A DNA stretch of 52,784 bases from an uncultured Lachnospiraceae bacterium (GTDB lineage: Bacteria > Bacillota > Clostridia > Lachnospirales > Lachnospiraceae): the NCBI GenBank assembly GCA_947626505.1, contig CANQSN010000007.1, positions 1 to 52,784 of the forward strand, read 5' to 3'. The stretch's first letter is position 1. Each line of letters starts with the position of its first letter. The notes beneath the pieces are model-generated. The model saw only the letters and a list, made by a program, of their open reading frames with translations. It ran no database searches and was not told where the DNA came from. Made by a program: the position numbers and the translations under genes. Of this stretch, positions 43,557 through 51,860 are shown one piece after another.

Positions 43557-45095
43557 GAGAACCAGACAGCCGACGCTGTAGATTGCACAAAGAACCAGAC
43601 AGCTTAAGACAACCACAGGCAGGGCGGCGGCTCCTAAGTTAGCAGCCTTCATAATGCAGAACTGGCATATATAGGCGCAGGTAACGCTTAGAAATGCAAG
43701 ACACACAGGCGAGAGAATGGAGCGGTTGGCATTAAAATTAAGTCTGGTTTCTTTGTAAATTTCATAGATGCACATAAGCGCCAGCAGCCCATAGCTTACA
43801 AGCAGTCCTATGAGATACCCCGTAATACCCCATATTGGAATCAACGCCACAATGGAGAAAATGCGTATAAGAACTCCGACACAATTGTTAAAAAACGTAA
43901 TAGTAGTGCGCCCAAGACCGTTCAAAATGCTGGTGTAGCAGGTGCCAATGTAAATAAACGGACATAGCCAGGACAGAATAACAAGAAATCGTCCGGCGGA
44001 GGCGTCTTTAAAAAAAGCCAGACCTAATGATTGGCCAAACGCCATGAATAAAGTAGTGCAAAGAATTCCCAACAAAAGGCAGTAGTGAAGGCACAGTGAC
44101 GCCGCCCTCGTAATGCGAAGCTGCTTACTTGTCGCCTTTGCCTCGCTGATTGTAGGAAGCAGCATTGTAGCAACAGCATTTGTAATAGCGGATGGAAACA
44201 TAACGAACGTCATTGCCATACCGGTAAGTACGCCATAAATACTTAACGCCTTATCGCGGTTTCCAATAAATTGCGCCAGTACATAGGGGATAAGTACTGC
44301 CTCCACACTGGATAGCACAGTAAGCAGCAGACGGTTGCTGATTAAAGGTACGCTGTAGCCCAGCAGATTTTTAACAATCTGCCTTCTTGAGAGCGTGGAG
44401 GAGGGGTGGCTGTCTGATACGGGCAGTGAAGAAGATGAGGCGGTCATATTATCAATTTCATGTTTCATTTTAGGGAAAAAGCATAAGGCAAGAAGGCATG
44501 AGGCAGTCTCACCGGCAACAAGTCCTATTGTGGCAAGTGCGGCGTCTTTTGAAACAATGAGAATAACAGTAGCAAGCGAGTAAATAACGTAAACCCTTAC
44601 AAGCTGTTCAAAAAGCTGGCTGGCGGCGGGAATTGCGGGACGTTTTAACGCATAGTAATAAGAAAGAATGCAATCCTTTATACTTACTACGGGAAATGCA
44701 AATGCCAATATAAACAAACTTTTGCTGCATTCATACTGTTTTAGCAGATGTAAAGCAATGTCCTCGTGCCAGTTCATCACCGCAAACATGCAGAGTAGCG
44801 ATAGCGATAAGGAAAAGGCAAATGAAACTTTCATATAACGCCATATATTACGTTTATGTCCAAAAGAAGCCTCCTCCGATACAAATTTCATAATTCCCAT
44901 CTCAAATCCCATACAGGAAATACAATGAACAATCAAATATACAGGAAAAATAAGCTGATATATTCCAATTTCCTTTGCACCAATGGTAGAGGCAAGGAAA
45001 ATGCGGTTAAAAAATCCTAATAATTTTGTGATAATGCTGGCAGAGGTCAGAATGAGAGTTCCTTTAATTAAAGTTTGCGTAAGGGATTTCGACAT
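43542..45095 (-). CDS. Oligosaccharide/lipid flippase (SpoVB/MurJ-like, MOP superfamily)
   Basis: A 517-residue membrane protein with about 14 helices, of the polysaccharide-transport family that includes MurJ and the sporulation protein SpoVB. The N-terminal SKSLTQTLIKGTLILTSASIITKLLGFFNRI segment and the FGMEMGIMK-type region resemble SpoVB in Clostridia. I used the internal ATG (45095) because AGGA lies eight bases before it; the upstream ATG (45110) has no site. Its substrate may be lipid II or another polyprenyl-linked sugar. It is a minus-strand single gene with a TATAAT at 45127-45122. Confidence 0.82.
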   Translation of the reverse strand: MSKSLTQTLIKGTLILTSASIITKLLGFFNRIFLASTIGAKEIGIYQLIFPVYLIVHCISCMGFEMGIMKFVSEEASFGHKRNIWRYMKVSFAFSLSLSLLCMFAVMNWHEDIALHLLKQYECSKSLFILAFAFPVVSIKDCILSYYYALKRPAIPAASQLFEQLVRVYVIYSLATVILIVSKDAALATIGLVAGETASCLLALCFFPKMKHEIDNMTASSSSLPVSDSHPSSTLSRRQIVKNLLGYSVPLISNRLLLTVLSSVEAVLIPYVLAQFIGNRDKALSIYGVLTGMAMTFVMFPSAITNAVATMLLPTISEAKATSKQLRITRAASLCLHYCLLLGILCTTLFMAFGQSLGLAFFKDASAGRFLVILSWLCPFIYIGTCYTSILNGLGRTTITFFNNCVGVLIRIFSIVALIPIWGITGYLIGLLVSYGLLALMCIYEIYKETRLNFNANRSILSPVCLAFLSVTCAYICQFCIMKAANLGAAALPVVVLSCLVLCAIYSVGCLVLRLVG

Positions 45096-45149
45096 AGGTG
45101 CGTCCTGCATTTTTTTGTATAATTATATGCTTAGTCAGCCTGTCACATG

Positions 45150-45178
45150 CTGTCATTTGCAGAATATATTGTTATTAT
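45150..45178 (+). promoter_or_regulatory. Probable promoter of the cysteine desulfurase
   Basis: CTGTCA (45150-45155) and TATTAT (45173-45178), 17-base spacer, with a TG one base upstream (extended -10). Confidence 0.5.
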
Positions 45179-45222
45179 AGAGAAAATTTATTTGAAAATG
45201 TAGCAACTTAAGGAGGTAACCT

Positions 45223-46416
45223 ATGTCAAGAGTATTAAGACCTATATATCTCGACCATGCTGCTACGACTCCTGTACTGCCGGAGGTATTTCACGCCATG
45301 AAGCCATATTTAACAACAAATTATGGTAATCCTTCGGCTGCCTACCGTAAGGGAGAGGACAGTTTGGAAGCGGTGGAGGCGGCAAGAAAGATAATAGCTG
45401 ATTATCTTAACTGCAATCCTTCAGAAATATATTTTACCAGTGGAGGAAGCGAGTCTGATAATTGGGCTATAAAGGGAGTGGCAGATTACCAGAAAATGGT
45501 GAAAAAAGCGCCAAGATGCCACATTATTACCAGCGCTATTGAACATCCCGCTGTCCTAAATAGCGCGGGATATTTAGAGCGTAAAGGTGTGGCAGTCGAT
45601 TACTTAGATGTGGACAGAACCGGCTTAATATCTCCAATAAAAATGGAAAGGAAGCTTAGACCGGAAACTGCTCTGGTATCAATTATGTTTGCTAATAACG
45701 AGATTGGAACCATAGAACCGATTGAACAGCTCGGCGACATTTGTCAAAGCTACAAGATTCCGTTTCATACAGACGCAGTTCAGGCATATGGACAGGTGCC
45801 GATAGATGTAAATAAAATGAATATTGATTTGCTAAGCGCAAGCGCCCATAAGCTGGGCGGGCCTAAGGGGGTTGGGATACTATATATTAGAAAAGGCTGC
45901 AGCCTTGAACCGTTTTTACATGGAGGCGGACAGGAAAAAGGAAAGCGTTCAGGAACGGAAAATGTTGCCGGAATTGTAGGAATGGGGAAGGCAACGGAGA
46001 TTGCTTTAAGAAATCAAAAGCAAAAGATTAAGTATCTGTGCGGTTTGCGTGATGAACTGGCTAATCGTCTGCTTAATAGTATTTCCGGTATAACAATAAA
46101 CGGAGCATGGGAAAAGGCTTCAAATAATACTGATTCTCTGGCAAGATTGCCGGGTAATCTTAATATTACTATTACTGGAATAAATGCAAGAGAACTTGTT
46201 GCAAAGCTTGATGAGCGGGGTGTTCTCATTAGTACAGCTTCTGCTTGCGCCAGTCATAAAAGCCATAGCTCGCATGTATTAAAAAGTATTGGGCTAAGCG
46301 AGGAGGCGGCGCGCAGCACTATTAGGATTACGCTGGGAGCGGATAATACACATTCGCAGATATCATATGTGGTACAGCAAATAAAAAGCTTAGTTGGCGA
46401 CAATCTTCCGGTTTAA
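45223..46416 (+). CDS. Cysteine desulfurase (NifS/IscS class)
   Basis: PLP enzyme that takes sulfur from cysteine for Fe-S clusters or tRNA thiolation. The 397 residues show IYLDHAATTPV (about 7-17), GGSESDNWAIKG (about 75), the PLP lysine in SAHKLGGPKG (about 207-216) and the catalytic cysteine in TASACASHKSHSSHVLKS (about 340). No iscU or thiI gene is adjacent, so the sulfur acceptor is undefined. AAGGAGG lies ahead of the ATG. Confidence 0.93.
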   Translation: MSRVLRPIYLDHAATTPVLPEVFHAMKPYLTTNYGNPSAAYRKGEDSLEAVEAARKIIADYLNCNPSEIYFTSGGSESDNWAIKGVADYQKMVKKAPRCHIITSAIEHPAVLNSAGYLERKGVAVDYLDVDRTGLISPIKMERKLRPETALVSIMFANNEIGTIEPIEQLGDICQSYKIPFHTDAVQAYGQVPIDVNKMNIDLLSASAHKLGGPKGVGILYIRKGCSLEPFLHGGGQEKGKRSGTENVAGIVGMGKATEIALRNQKQKIKYLCGLRDELANRLLNSISGITINGAWEKASNNTDSLARLPGNLNITITGINARELVAKLDERGVLISTASACASHKSHSSHVLKSIGLSEEAARSTIRITLGADNTHSQISYVVQQIKSLVGDNLPV

Positions 46417-46464
46417 GATTTATATTAAAGGCTAGTTTGCGGGTTTTTTCAAAGTCTTAAAAAA

Positions 46465-47286
46465 TTATTTTATACTGATAAATTCGGGCGTCCGGTTTTC
46501 AAATATAGTGTAGTATTTAAAACCGGCATCGGTAAGAATATGCGGAACTCTGTCAAAACAGTAGGCAAGGCGCTCTGGAGAATGTGCGTCTGAGCCTACT
46601 GTTATGATTTCGCCCCCAAGCTCACGGTATCGTTTTAATATAAGAGGGTGCGGGTGGGCGAAGGATAATCCGGCTTTTAGCCCCGCGGTGTTCAGCTCAA
46701 TTCCCTTGTTGTTTTCAATTAATTTTTTTAGAATCTCATCAAAGTAATCTATGTAGTCTAAAGGGTTATAGTATTTATCCTTTTCCGGCGCGTATCTTAC
46801 TACATAATCAAGATGTCCATATACGTCGAAATCATTAAAAACGTCTATATTCTCAATAATGCTTTCTAAATATTTTCTAATTCCGGTTTTTGTATCATAT
46901 GTATCAAAATAAATCGGTTCATAAGGGTCCATGCCATCCACCAGATGGGAGGAAGCAATTACAAAATCAAGCTTATCTCCATATTTATCCATATAGTGTT
47001 TGAGCTTTGGCCCAAGATGAGGGAGTATGCCAAGCTCCACTCCCGTACAAAGTCTGATTTTTCCTTTATATAGCTCCTTAATCCGGTTAATCTCCTTTAG
47101 ATATTCCTCCATATCAAATTGGAAAGTATATCCATATTCATTTTCCGGAAAATCAAAATCCATATGATCTGTAATGCAAAGTCTTTTAAGGCGTCCGCCG
47201 GATATGGCAGCCTTCACCTGCTCGTCTAATAAAGTCGAAGAATCGCTTGAAAACGCAGAGTGTAAATGATAGTCGGCAGCAATCAT
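46465..47286 (-). CDS. PHP-domain histidinol-phosphatase
   Basis: A 273-residue PHP-family phosphoesterase. Metal motifs are DYHLHSAFSSDS (6-17), CITDHMDF (about 39), the GVELG region (about 83), SSHLVDG (about 111) and a late GSDAHSPE (about 232-239). This is the HisK/YtvP-type histidinol-phosphatase layout. It is away from other his genes. The start is ATG 47286 with GGGAGG upstream; a longer TTG reading would include that site. Convergent with the desulfurase, with 48 bases between and no clear hairpin. Confidence 0.85.
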   Translation of the reverse strand: MIAADYHLHSAFSSDSSTLLDEQVKAAISGGRLKRLCITDHMDFDFPENEYGYTFQFDMEEYLKEINRIKELYKGKIRLCTGVELGILPHLGPKLKHYMDKYGDKLDFVIASSHLVDGMDPYEPIYFDTYDTKTGIRKYLESIIENIDVFNDFDVYGHLDYVVRYAPEKDKYYNPLDYIDYFDEILKKLIENNKGIELNTAGLKAGLSFAHPHPLILKRYRELGGEIITVGSDAHSPERLAYCFDRVPHILTDAGFKYYTIFENRTPEFISIK

Positions 47287-47321
47287 GACAGCACCTCCCA
47301 AAATAGTTTATAGTATTTATA

Positions 47322-47350
47322 ATTATATTCTTTTTTGGAAATACTTACAA
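47322..47350 (-). promoter_or_regulatory. Promoter of the histidinol-phosphatase gene
   Basis: On the minus strand TTGTAA (47350-47345) and TATAAT (47327-47322), 17-base spacer. Confidence 0.75.
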
Positions 47351-47527
47351 GTTTTAAAAAAAAATGGAATATAAAAATTAAGTAGTTTTGTAAAAAAAGT
47401 ACAGTTAAAAGACACTAATTTGATTCGATTATACAATTTGCATAATTAGATGTGAGAGAAAAGTGAAATAAAGGAAAAAACTGCATTTTTCTTAAACAGC
47501 AAAAAAATGGAAACTGAAAAATAATAC

Positions 47528-47556
47528 TTGTCAGAAAAAAAAAAATGTGCTAACAT
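47528..47556 (+). promoter_or_regulatory. Promoter of the lysine-rich secreted protein gene
   Basis: TTGTCA (47528-47533) and TAACAT (47551-47556), 17-base spacer, the spacer being largely an unbroken A-run. Transcription would begin about 80 bases before the start codon. Confidence 0.55.
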
Positions 47557-47641
47557 ACCATTCGTAAGTATGTGACATAAAGTTACATGGCTGCATTATT
47601 GAATATCTTAATAAAATATTAATGAATGGAGGTTATTTAGG

Positions 47642-48688
47642 ATGTCTAAAAATGTAATGAAGAGAGCTATCGCTTTAGTTTTAGCATTAAGCATGGTATT
47701 CTCTACAGTTGTTGTTTCTAGCGCAGCTAAGAAGATGACAGTTAAGGTTGCAGGTAAGGTTGCAGTAACTAAGACTTTAACCGTTGCTAAGGGTAAGAAG
47801 GTTAAGTTGACTGCAAGCGATAAGAAGGCTAAGATTAAGTCTTCTAAGAAGAGTGTAGTTAAGGCTTCTATTAAGAAGGGCAAGATTACTCTTACAGCTA
47901 AGAAGAATGGTAAGTCTACAATTACCGTAACTGCTAAGAAGAAGAAAGTTACATTCAAGGTTAACGTTGTATCTAAGAAGAAAGCTCCTAAGGCTGTTAC
48001 AACCAAGAAGAGCGCAACTATTAAGGTAGGCGAGAAGGCAACTATTTCTTGCAAGGTTAAGGCTGCTGCTGTATCTGCTAGTACTAAGGTAGCAACTGTT
48101 AAGGCTTCAGGCAAGAAGGTTGTTGTTACAGGTAAGAAGGTTGGAACTGCTAAGGTATATGTTTCTCAGAAGACCAACGCTGCAAACTACAAGGTAGTTA
48201 CCGTAAAGGTTGTAGCTGCTGAAGCAACAACAGAAGCTCCAAAGACAACAGAGGCAGCAAAAGAGGTTACAGCTACTGTTAATGCAGACGGAAGCAAGTC
48301 TTATACACTTCCTGCATTAGACAAGATTGCTACAGCTAAGGTTACTGTTGGTAATACAAGCGTTCAGCTTTCAGAGGCAGAGACTAAGGAATTAGTTACT
48401 GCTGTAAAAGACGGTAAGGTTGAGGAATTATTAAAGACTAAGACAACTACTAAGGATGCAGAAATCAAGTATGGCGATAAGACTGCAAAAGTTAAGACAC
48501 CATATGACGATACTACAAAGACAGCAGAAGTAACTTACGCTGGTAAGGATTATAAGGTAAGCGCTGATAATGCTGGTAAGACCGTAACAGTTAATGGTAA
48601 GACTGCTAAGTATGATGCAGCTACTAACACAGTAACTGTACCGGGTACCGACAAGACATTTAAGCTTGAGATTGCTCAGTATCAGTAA
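47642..48688 (+). CDS. Very lysine-rich secreted protein
   Basis: A 348-residue predicted exported protein with a signal peptide (MSKNVMKRAIAL..., likely cut near VSSAAKK, residue 29). The mature N-terminal half (about 30-195) is beta-rich and extraordinarily basic: I count 26 lysines in the first 100 residues. It has repeated KVxVxxKKxxL-type strands like bacterial Ig-like (Big_2) domains. A Thr/Glu/Ala-rich linker (about 198-215) leads to a second, acidic/basic balanced half (about 216-348) with a tandem-like 'KYGDKTAKV/KYDAATNTV' pattern. No LPxTG or C-terminal anchor. Codons favour AAG, GCT, GTT and ACT, suggesting high expression. It may bind the anionic wall by charge. Function unknown. 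Confidence 0.75.
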   Translation: MSKNVMKRAIALVLALSMVFSTVVVSSAAKKMTVKVAGKVAVTKTLTVAKGKKVKLTASDKKAKIKSSKKSVVKASIKKGKITLTAKKNGKSTITVTAKKKKVTFKVNVVSKKKAPKAVTTKKSATIKVGEKATISCKVKAAAVSASTKVATVKASGKKVVVTGKKVGTAKVYVSQKTNAANYKVVTVKVVAAEATTEAPKTTEAAKEVTATVNADGSKSYTLPALDKIATAKVTVGNTSVQLSEAETKELVTAVKDGKVEELLKTKTTTKDAEIKYGDKTAKVKTPYDDTTKTAEVTYAGKDYKVSADNAGKTVTVNGKTAKYDAATNTVTVPGTDKTFKLEIAQYQ

Positions 48689-48770
48689 TATTTAATTAAA
48701 ACAGAAACATAAAATTTTGAAAAAACTTATAAGTAACAAAAAATTTTATTAAGATATTAATGCATTAATT

Positions 48771-48803
48771 GAGAAGCTAACGTCTTCGGACGTTAGCTTT
48801 CTC
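48771..48803 (+). terminator. UUCG-loop hairpin after the lysine-rich gene
   Basis: AAGCTAACGTC pairs with GACGTTAGCTT around a cTTCGg tetraloop (loop 48785-48788), and the stem can extend with GAGA/TCTC across a bulge. It is very stable, but only a short pyrimidine run follows. Likely a terminator or 3'-stabiliser. Confidence 0.75.
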
Positions 48804-48848
48804 TAAGTAATGAAGCAATAACTTCCAAAAAGTGTCAAGGTGTAATAT

Positions 48849-49472
48849 ATGAATAAAATAAAATATATGATTATCGGTTTTATTATTATATCCGGAGTAA
48901 TATGTTTTAATGGCGCTTTAGTATATGCCGGCGATATAAACGGTGCGGAACAGCAGGTAATAAGCGCTGCTTCAGGTACGTTTCAGTGCAATGGCAGTAC
49001 TTATAGGGCTTATCCGGAGTATATATCTGAATTGACTTCATATTTTCAGAGAGACGATGTGAATTTATCGAGTTCCGAGGTTGGCTCTCTTATAGGCGAT
49101 ATGAACGCAAGCGTTGAAGAAGGATACAGAAGCGGTTATCTGTATCTGGTGTCCGGTACGGGACCTGTAGATAAAACTACTGAAGAATCCCCGGAACAAA
49201 ATACCGGCGACAATGACAAGGATAAACCAAAAAAACCGAGTACTACCAAAAAATTTAATATCGAACAGTCCATTAAGGAAAACAAGATTTTTTATAATAC
49301 CTCTGATGAAAAAGGAGATAAAGTTACCGCATCTGTAGATATGGTGGTTAAGAATACAGGGTATAACATATCAGGATTCTTACATGTCGGAGCGGTGTTA
49401 TTAATATTATTAGTAATTAGTATAGCAGCTTCATGTTGGTTTGATTTATTCGCTCCTGCGGATGAATCCTAA
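48849..49472 (+). CDS. Secreted, membrane-anchored protein of unknown function
   Basis: Unrecognised 207-residue protein. N-terminal signal peptide (about 1-27, likely cut after VYA), an external domain (about 28-95) with FQCNGSTYRAYPEYISEL, a Pro/Lys/Glu/Asp-rich linker (about 105-135), a beta-rich segment (about 135-172), and a C-terminal transmembrane helix (about 177-195) with a short cytoplasmic tail. It has no LPxTG-like signal before the helix. Its end overlaps the next gene (sortase) by 11 bases, so they are translationally coupled. A role linked to that sortase is inferred. Confidence 0.65.
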   Translation: MNKIKYMIIGFIIISGVICFNGALVYAGDINGAEQQVISAASGTFQCNGSTYRAYPEYISELTSYFQRDDVNLSSSEVGSLIGDMNASVEEGYRSGYLYLVSGTGPVDKTTEESPEQNTGDNDKDKPKKPSTTKKFNIEQSIKENKIFYNTSDEKGDKVTASVDMVVKNTGYNISGFLHVGAVLLILLVISIAASCWFDLFAPADES

Positions 49473-50136
49473 GATAAAGAGAACCCTGTTATACATTCTT
49501 TTGCCGGTTGCGTATGTGGCAATCGGGTATGTGCTGATATTCTATTGTGGAGGAGATTTGGTGAAGATGGTTAAAGATCAGATTGGTCTTGCCATGGAAA
49601 AGGGAGCGCCGGATTATCCGAACGGATTTGATGAGAGCTTGTATAAGAAGGCTGTGGAGAACGGTAATGTTGAACAGTGGAGCGAAGTTCCGTTACCTGC
49701 CATAAATACCTCTTATGCAGTATTGCTTTCAGAAAAACTGGGAATTGAAGCGAATGTATATTATGGGGATACTGATGAAAGCTTTAGCAATGGCGTAGGG
49801 CAATATACAGGCTCAGGCATGTTTGGCTGCGGACGCCCGATTCTTATTGGAGGCCATGACACAAGTTATTTTGCGGGGCTTGAAGACGCTAAGGCAGGGG
49901 ATACCTTTACGGTAAAGACGAATTATGGTGAATTTTCTTATGAGGTGACTAAAACCAAGATTGCCAAGGCGACGGATTCTTCTGCATTTGACTTGGAAAA
50001 GACGGAGGAACAGCTTATACTTTATACATGTTACCCATTTGGCAAGGTTACAAAAGAGCGCGAGGAACGTTTCTTTGTGTATGCTAAAAGAACGGATAAT
50101 GGTCCTGTTATCAAGGAGGTGTCGGATAATGAGTAA
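49462..50136 (+). CDS. Sortase family transpeptidase
   Basis: A 224-residue class D-like sortase. One N-terminal transmembrane helix (about 7-28) is followed by a sortase beta-barrel with catalytic His in IGGHDTSYF (about 131), catalytic Cys in LYTCYPFG (about 189) and Arg in ERFFVYAKR (about 205). All three residues of the triad are present, so it should be active. It starts at ATG 49462 inside the preceding gene; the next gene begins 8 bases before its stop. No obvious LPxTG-type substrate is encoded in the window. The three genes from 48849 form one overlapping unit. Confidence 0.85.
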   Translation: MNPKIKRTLLYILLPVAYVAIGYVLIFYCGGDLVKMVKDQIGLAMEKGAPDYPNGFDESLYKKAVENGNVEQWSEVPLPAINTSYAVLLSEKLGIEANVYYGDTDESFSNGVGQYTGSGMFGCGRPILIGGHDTSYFAGLEDAKAGDTFTVKTNYGEFSYEVTKTKIAKATDSSAFDLEKTEEQLILYTCYPFGKVTKEREERFFVYAKRTDNGPVIKEVSDNE

Positions 50137-51025
50137 AAAACCTTCGGATATCAACGGACATAATAGTAAGCATAAAAATAAAAAGAATCATGGCAGAAAG
50201 AAGCTTATTCGTAATATTATAAGCGTTATTTATTCTTTTCTGCTTACTGTATGTTTATCAATTATTTTACTGGCAGTAGCTCTGCGTTTTGGATTTTTTG
50301 ATAAGGGAATGACCTTGAATAAAATTAACGAATCCGATTATTATAATAGTGTATACGCAGAATTAATGGATAATCTTGACACAATTGTGGACTCTAAAGG
50401 CGTCAATAAATCGGTGCTTACAGATGTTATTACGGATAAAAGGGTGTATATCAATGGTAAGCAGTTTATTGAAAACAGCCTTAATAACGAGGATACTAAG
50501 GTTGAGGTTGATAATATTGATAAAGAACTGCTTGCGGCTATGGAGACATACTATAAGGAGCATAACATAAAGATAGACAGCAATATTAAGGCGGATATGG
50601 ACGCAACTATTTCAGCAATTAACTCTGAGTATATAAGAATGATTCGGTTCCAATTTGTCGATTATATCAGGCAGTATAAAAATGATATTTACAGCGTGTT
50701 TAAATGGCTTTTGCCATTAGTGAGCGTTATTGGCGTAATATTAATAATTCTCTTGATTTTGGTACACAAGTATCCGCATAGGGGAGTTAGGTTTATAGGT
50801 CTGTCATTTGTCAGTTCAGGCTTGCTGTGCATGTTGATGCCGCTTTACCTGTTAGTGGAAAAGACGTATCAAAATATTAGTACAGGCCCGAAGTATTATA
50901 TTCAATTTCTTCAGGAGTATGTACAGTGGAGCCTTAGCAGCTTTGTTTATACAGGGGCTTTGGCAATAATGATATCAGTAATATTGTTTGTAGTCATGCA
51001 AATGATGAAGAACCGAATACGGTAG
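50129..51025 (+). CDS. Polytopic membrane protein downstream of sortase
   Basis: Unrecognised 298-residue protein. A cytoplasmic basic N-terminus (MSKKPSDINGHNSKHKNKKN) precedes TM1 (about 27-50), an external domain of about 130 residues (about 55-185, rich in Asp/Asn/Lys), then three more helices (about 192-215, 222-245 and 265-290). The ATG at 50129 has AAGGAGG ten bases upstream and overlaps the sortase by 8 bases. It could present a substrate to, or be processed by, the sortase. Nothing in the sequence names a family. Confidence 0.7.
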   Translation: MSKKPSDINGHNSKHKNKKNHGRKKLIRNIISVIYSFLLTVCLSIILLAVALRFGFFDKGMTLNKINESDYYNSVYAELMDNLDTIVDSKGVNKSVLTDVITDKRVYINGKQFIENSLNNEDTKVEVDNIDKELLAAMETYYKEHNIKIDSNIKADMDATISAINSEYIRMIRFQFVDYIRQYKNDIYSVFKWLLPLVSVIGVILIILLILVHKYPHRGVRFIGLSFVSSGLLCMLMPLYLLVEKTYQNISTGPKYYIQFLQEYVQWSLSSFVYTGALAIMISVILFVVMQMMKNRIR

Positions 51026-51036
51026 TAATGTATGGA

Positions 51037-51067
51037 AACTGACAAAAAATGTAGATAAGTGTCAGTT
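51037..51067 (+). promoter_or_regulatory. Inverted repeat upstream of the capsule promoter
   Basis: AACTGACA (51037-51044) and TGTCAGTT (51060-51067) are perfect inverted repeats 15 bases apart. They precede a TACAAT -10 box (51076-51081) and cover the position where a -35 box should be; no good -35 is seen. This suggests an activator- or repressor-controlled promoter. Confidence 0.6.
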
Positions 51068-51116
51068 AAATATGTTACAATATATTGACCGGTGTTGTAG
51101 ATAAGGACGGAGAGCA

Positions 51117-51848
51117 ATGGATAAACGTTATTATACAGATTTGCATTGTCATATCCTTCCGGGCGTAGACGATGGGGCAAGAGATATGCAGGAAACCATA
51201 CAGATGCTCAAGAAAGCATATGATATGGGAGTTCGTAATATTATTGCTACGCCGCATTACGCCTGTGGTGATAAAAATGCGTCGACAGAGAGGCTGGAAC
51301 AGTTACGTAAACAGGTTGAGCAGGAGGCTCTTAAGATTTCCAAGCATTTTAATATATCTTTAGGTAATGAGCTTTTATGGAGTCCGGACGTTGTAAATGC
51401 AGTTCGGGAAAAAAAGGCTTACACCATGGCAGGAACCAGATATATATTGGTCGAATTTGTTCCTAACGACAGTTACAGAACCATATATGAGGGACTGCGG
51501 AGTTTTATATTAAATGGTTATATTCCGATAGCGGCTCATATAGAAAGGTACGAAGCGCTGCAATTGCATCAGGACAGGGTAGAAGAATTGATTGATTTAG
51601 GCGCATATATACAGGTGAATATCGGAAGTATGGTAGGAGGGGCTTTTGATAAAAGCGCCAGATATCTTCGGAAGCTTTTTAATAACGGAATGATTCATTT
51701 TTTTGGCAGCGACGCCCATGACAGCAAAGATAGAACCTGTCGTTTTCAGGAATGTATCGACCAGATTAAAAAGAAGGTGGATGTAGATTATCTTGCCAGA
51801 GTTTTATATGAGAATCCACAGTTATTATATAATGATAAATATATCTAA
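51117..51848 (+). CDS. cpsB: Tyrosine-protein phosphatase of capsule regulation (CpsB/YwqE)
   Basis: A 243-residue PHP-family manganese-dependent phosphatase that dephosphorylates the CpsD/CapB-type tyrosine kinase. Metal motifs are DLHCHILPGVDDG (8-20), ATPHY (about 44), GNELLW (about 82), AHIERY (about 140) and GSDAHDSK (about 200-207). It heads a capsule/exopolysaccharide operon with the chain-length protein and kinase following, as in streptococci and bacilli. Confidence 0.92.
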   Translation: MDKRYYTDLHCHILPGVDDGARDMQETIQMLKKAYDMGVRNIIATPHYACGDKNASTERLEQLRKQVEQEALKISKHFNISLGNELLWSPDVVNAVREKKAYTMAGTRYILVEFVPNDSYRTIYEGLRSFILNGYIPIAAHIERYEALQLHQDRVEELIDLGAYIQVNIGSMVGGAFDKSARYLRKLFNNGMIHFFGSDAHDSKDRTCRFQECIDQIKKKVDVDYLARVLYENPQLLYNDKYI

Positions 51849-51860
51849 AAGGAGAAGAAT

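Larger units (their letters stand above)
47287..47641. other. 355-base AT-rich divergent intergenic region
   Basis: It contains the minus-strand promoter at 47322-47350, a plus-strand promoter at 47528-47556 and an ATGTGAC/GTTACAT hairpin at about 47570-47588 in the downstream leader. A stretch of about 150 bases between the two promoters is A-rich with no gene; it may be intrinsically curved or bind a nucleoid protein. No ORF with a credible start was seen. Confidence 0.6.

Noticed and set aside
46417-46464. Terminator between the convergent desulfurase and histidinol-phosphatase genes
   Set aside because: The region has T-runs but no convincing stem on either strand.
47360-47520. CRISPR leader or origin-like AT-rich region
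   Set aside because: No spaced repeats, DnaA boxes or iterons were seen; it is simply AT-rich intergenic DNA.
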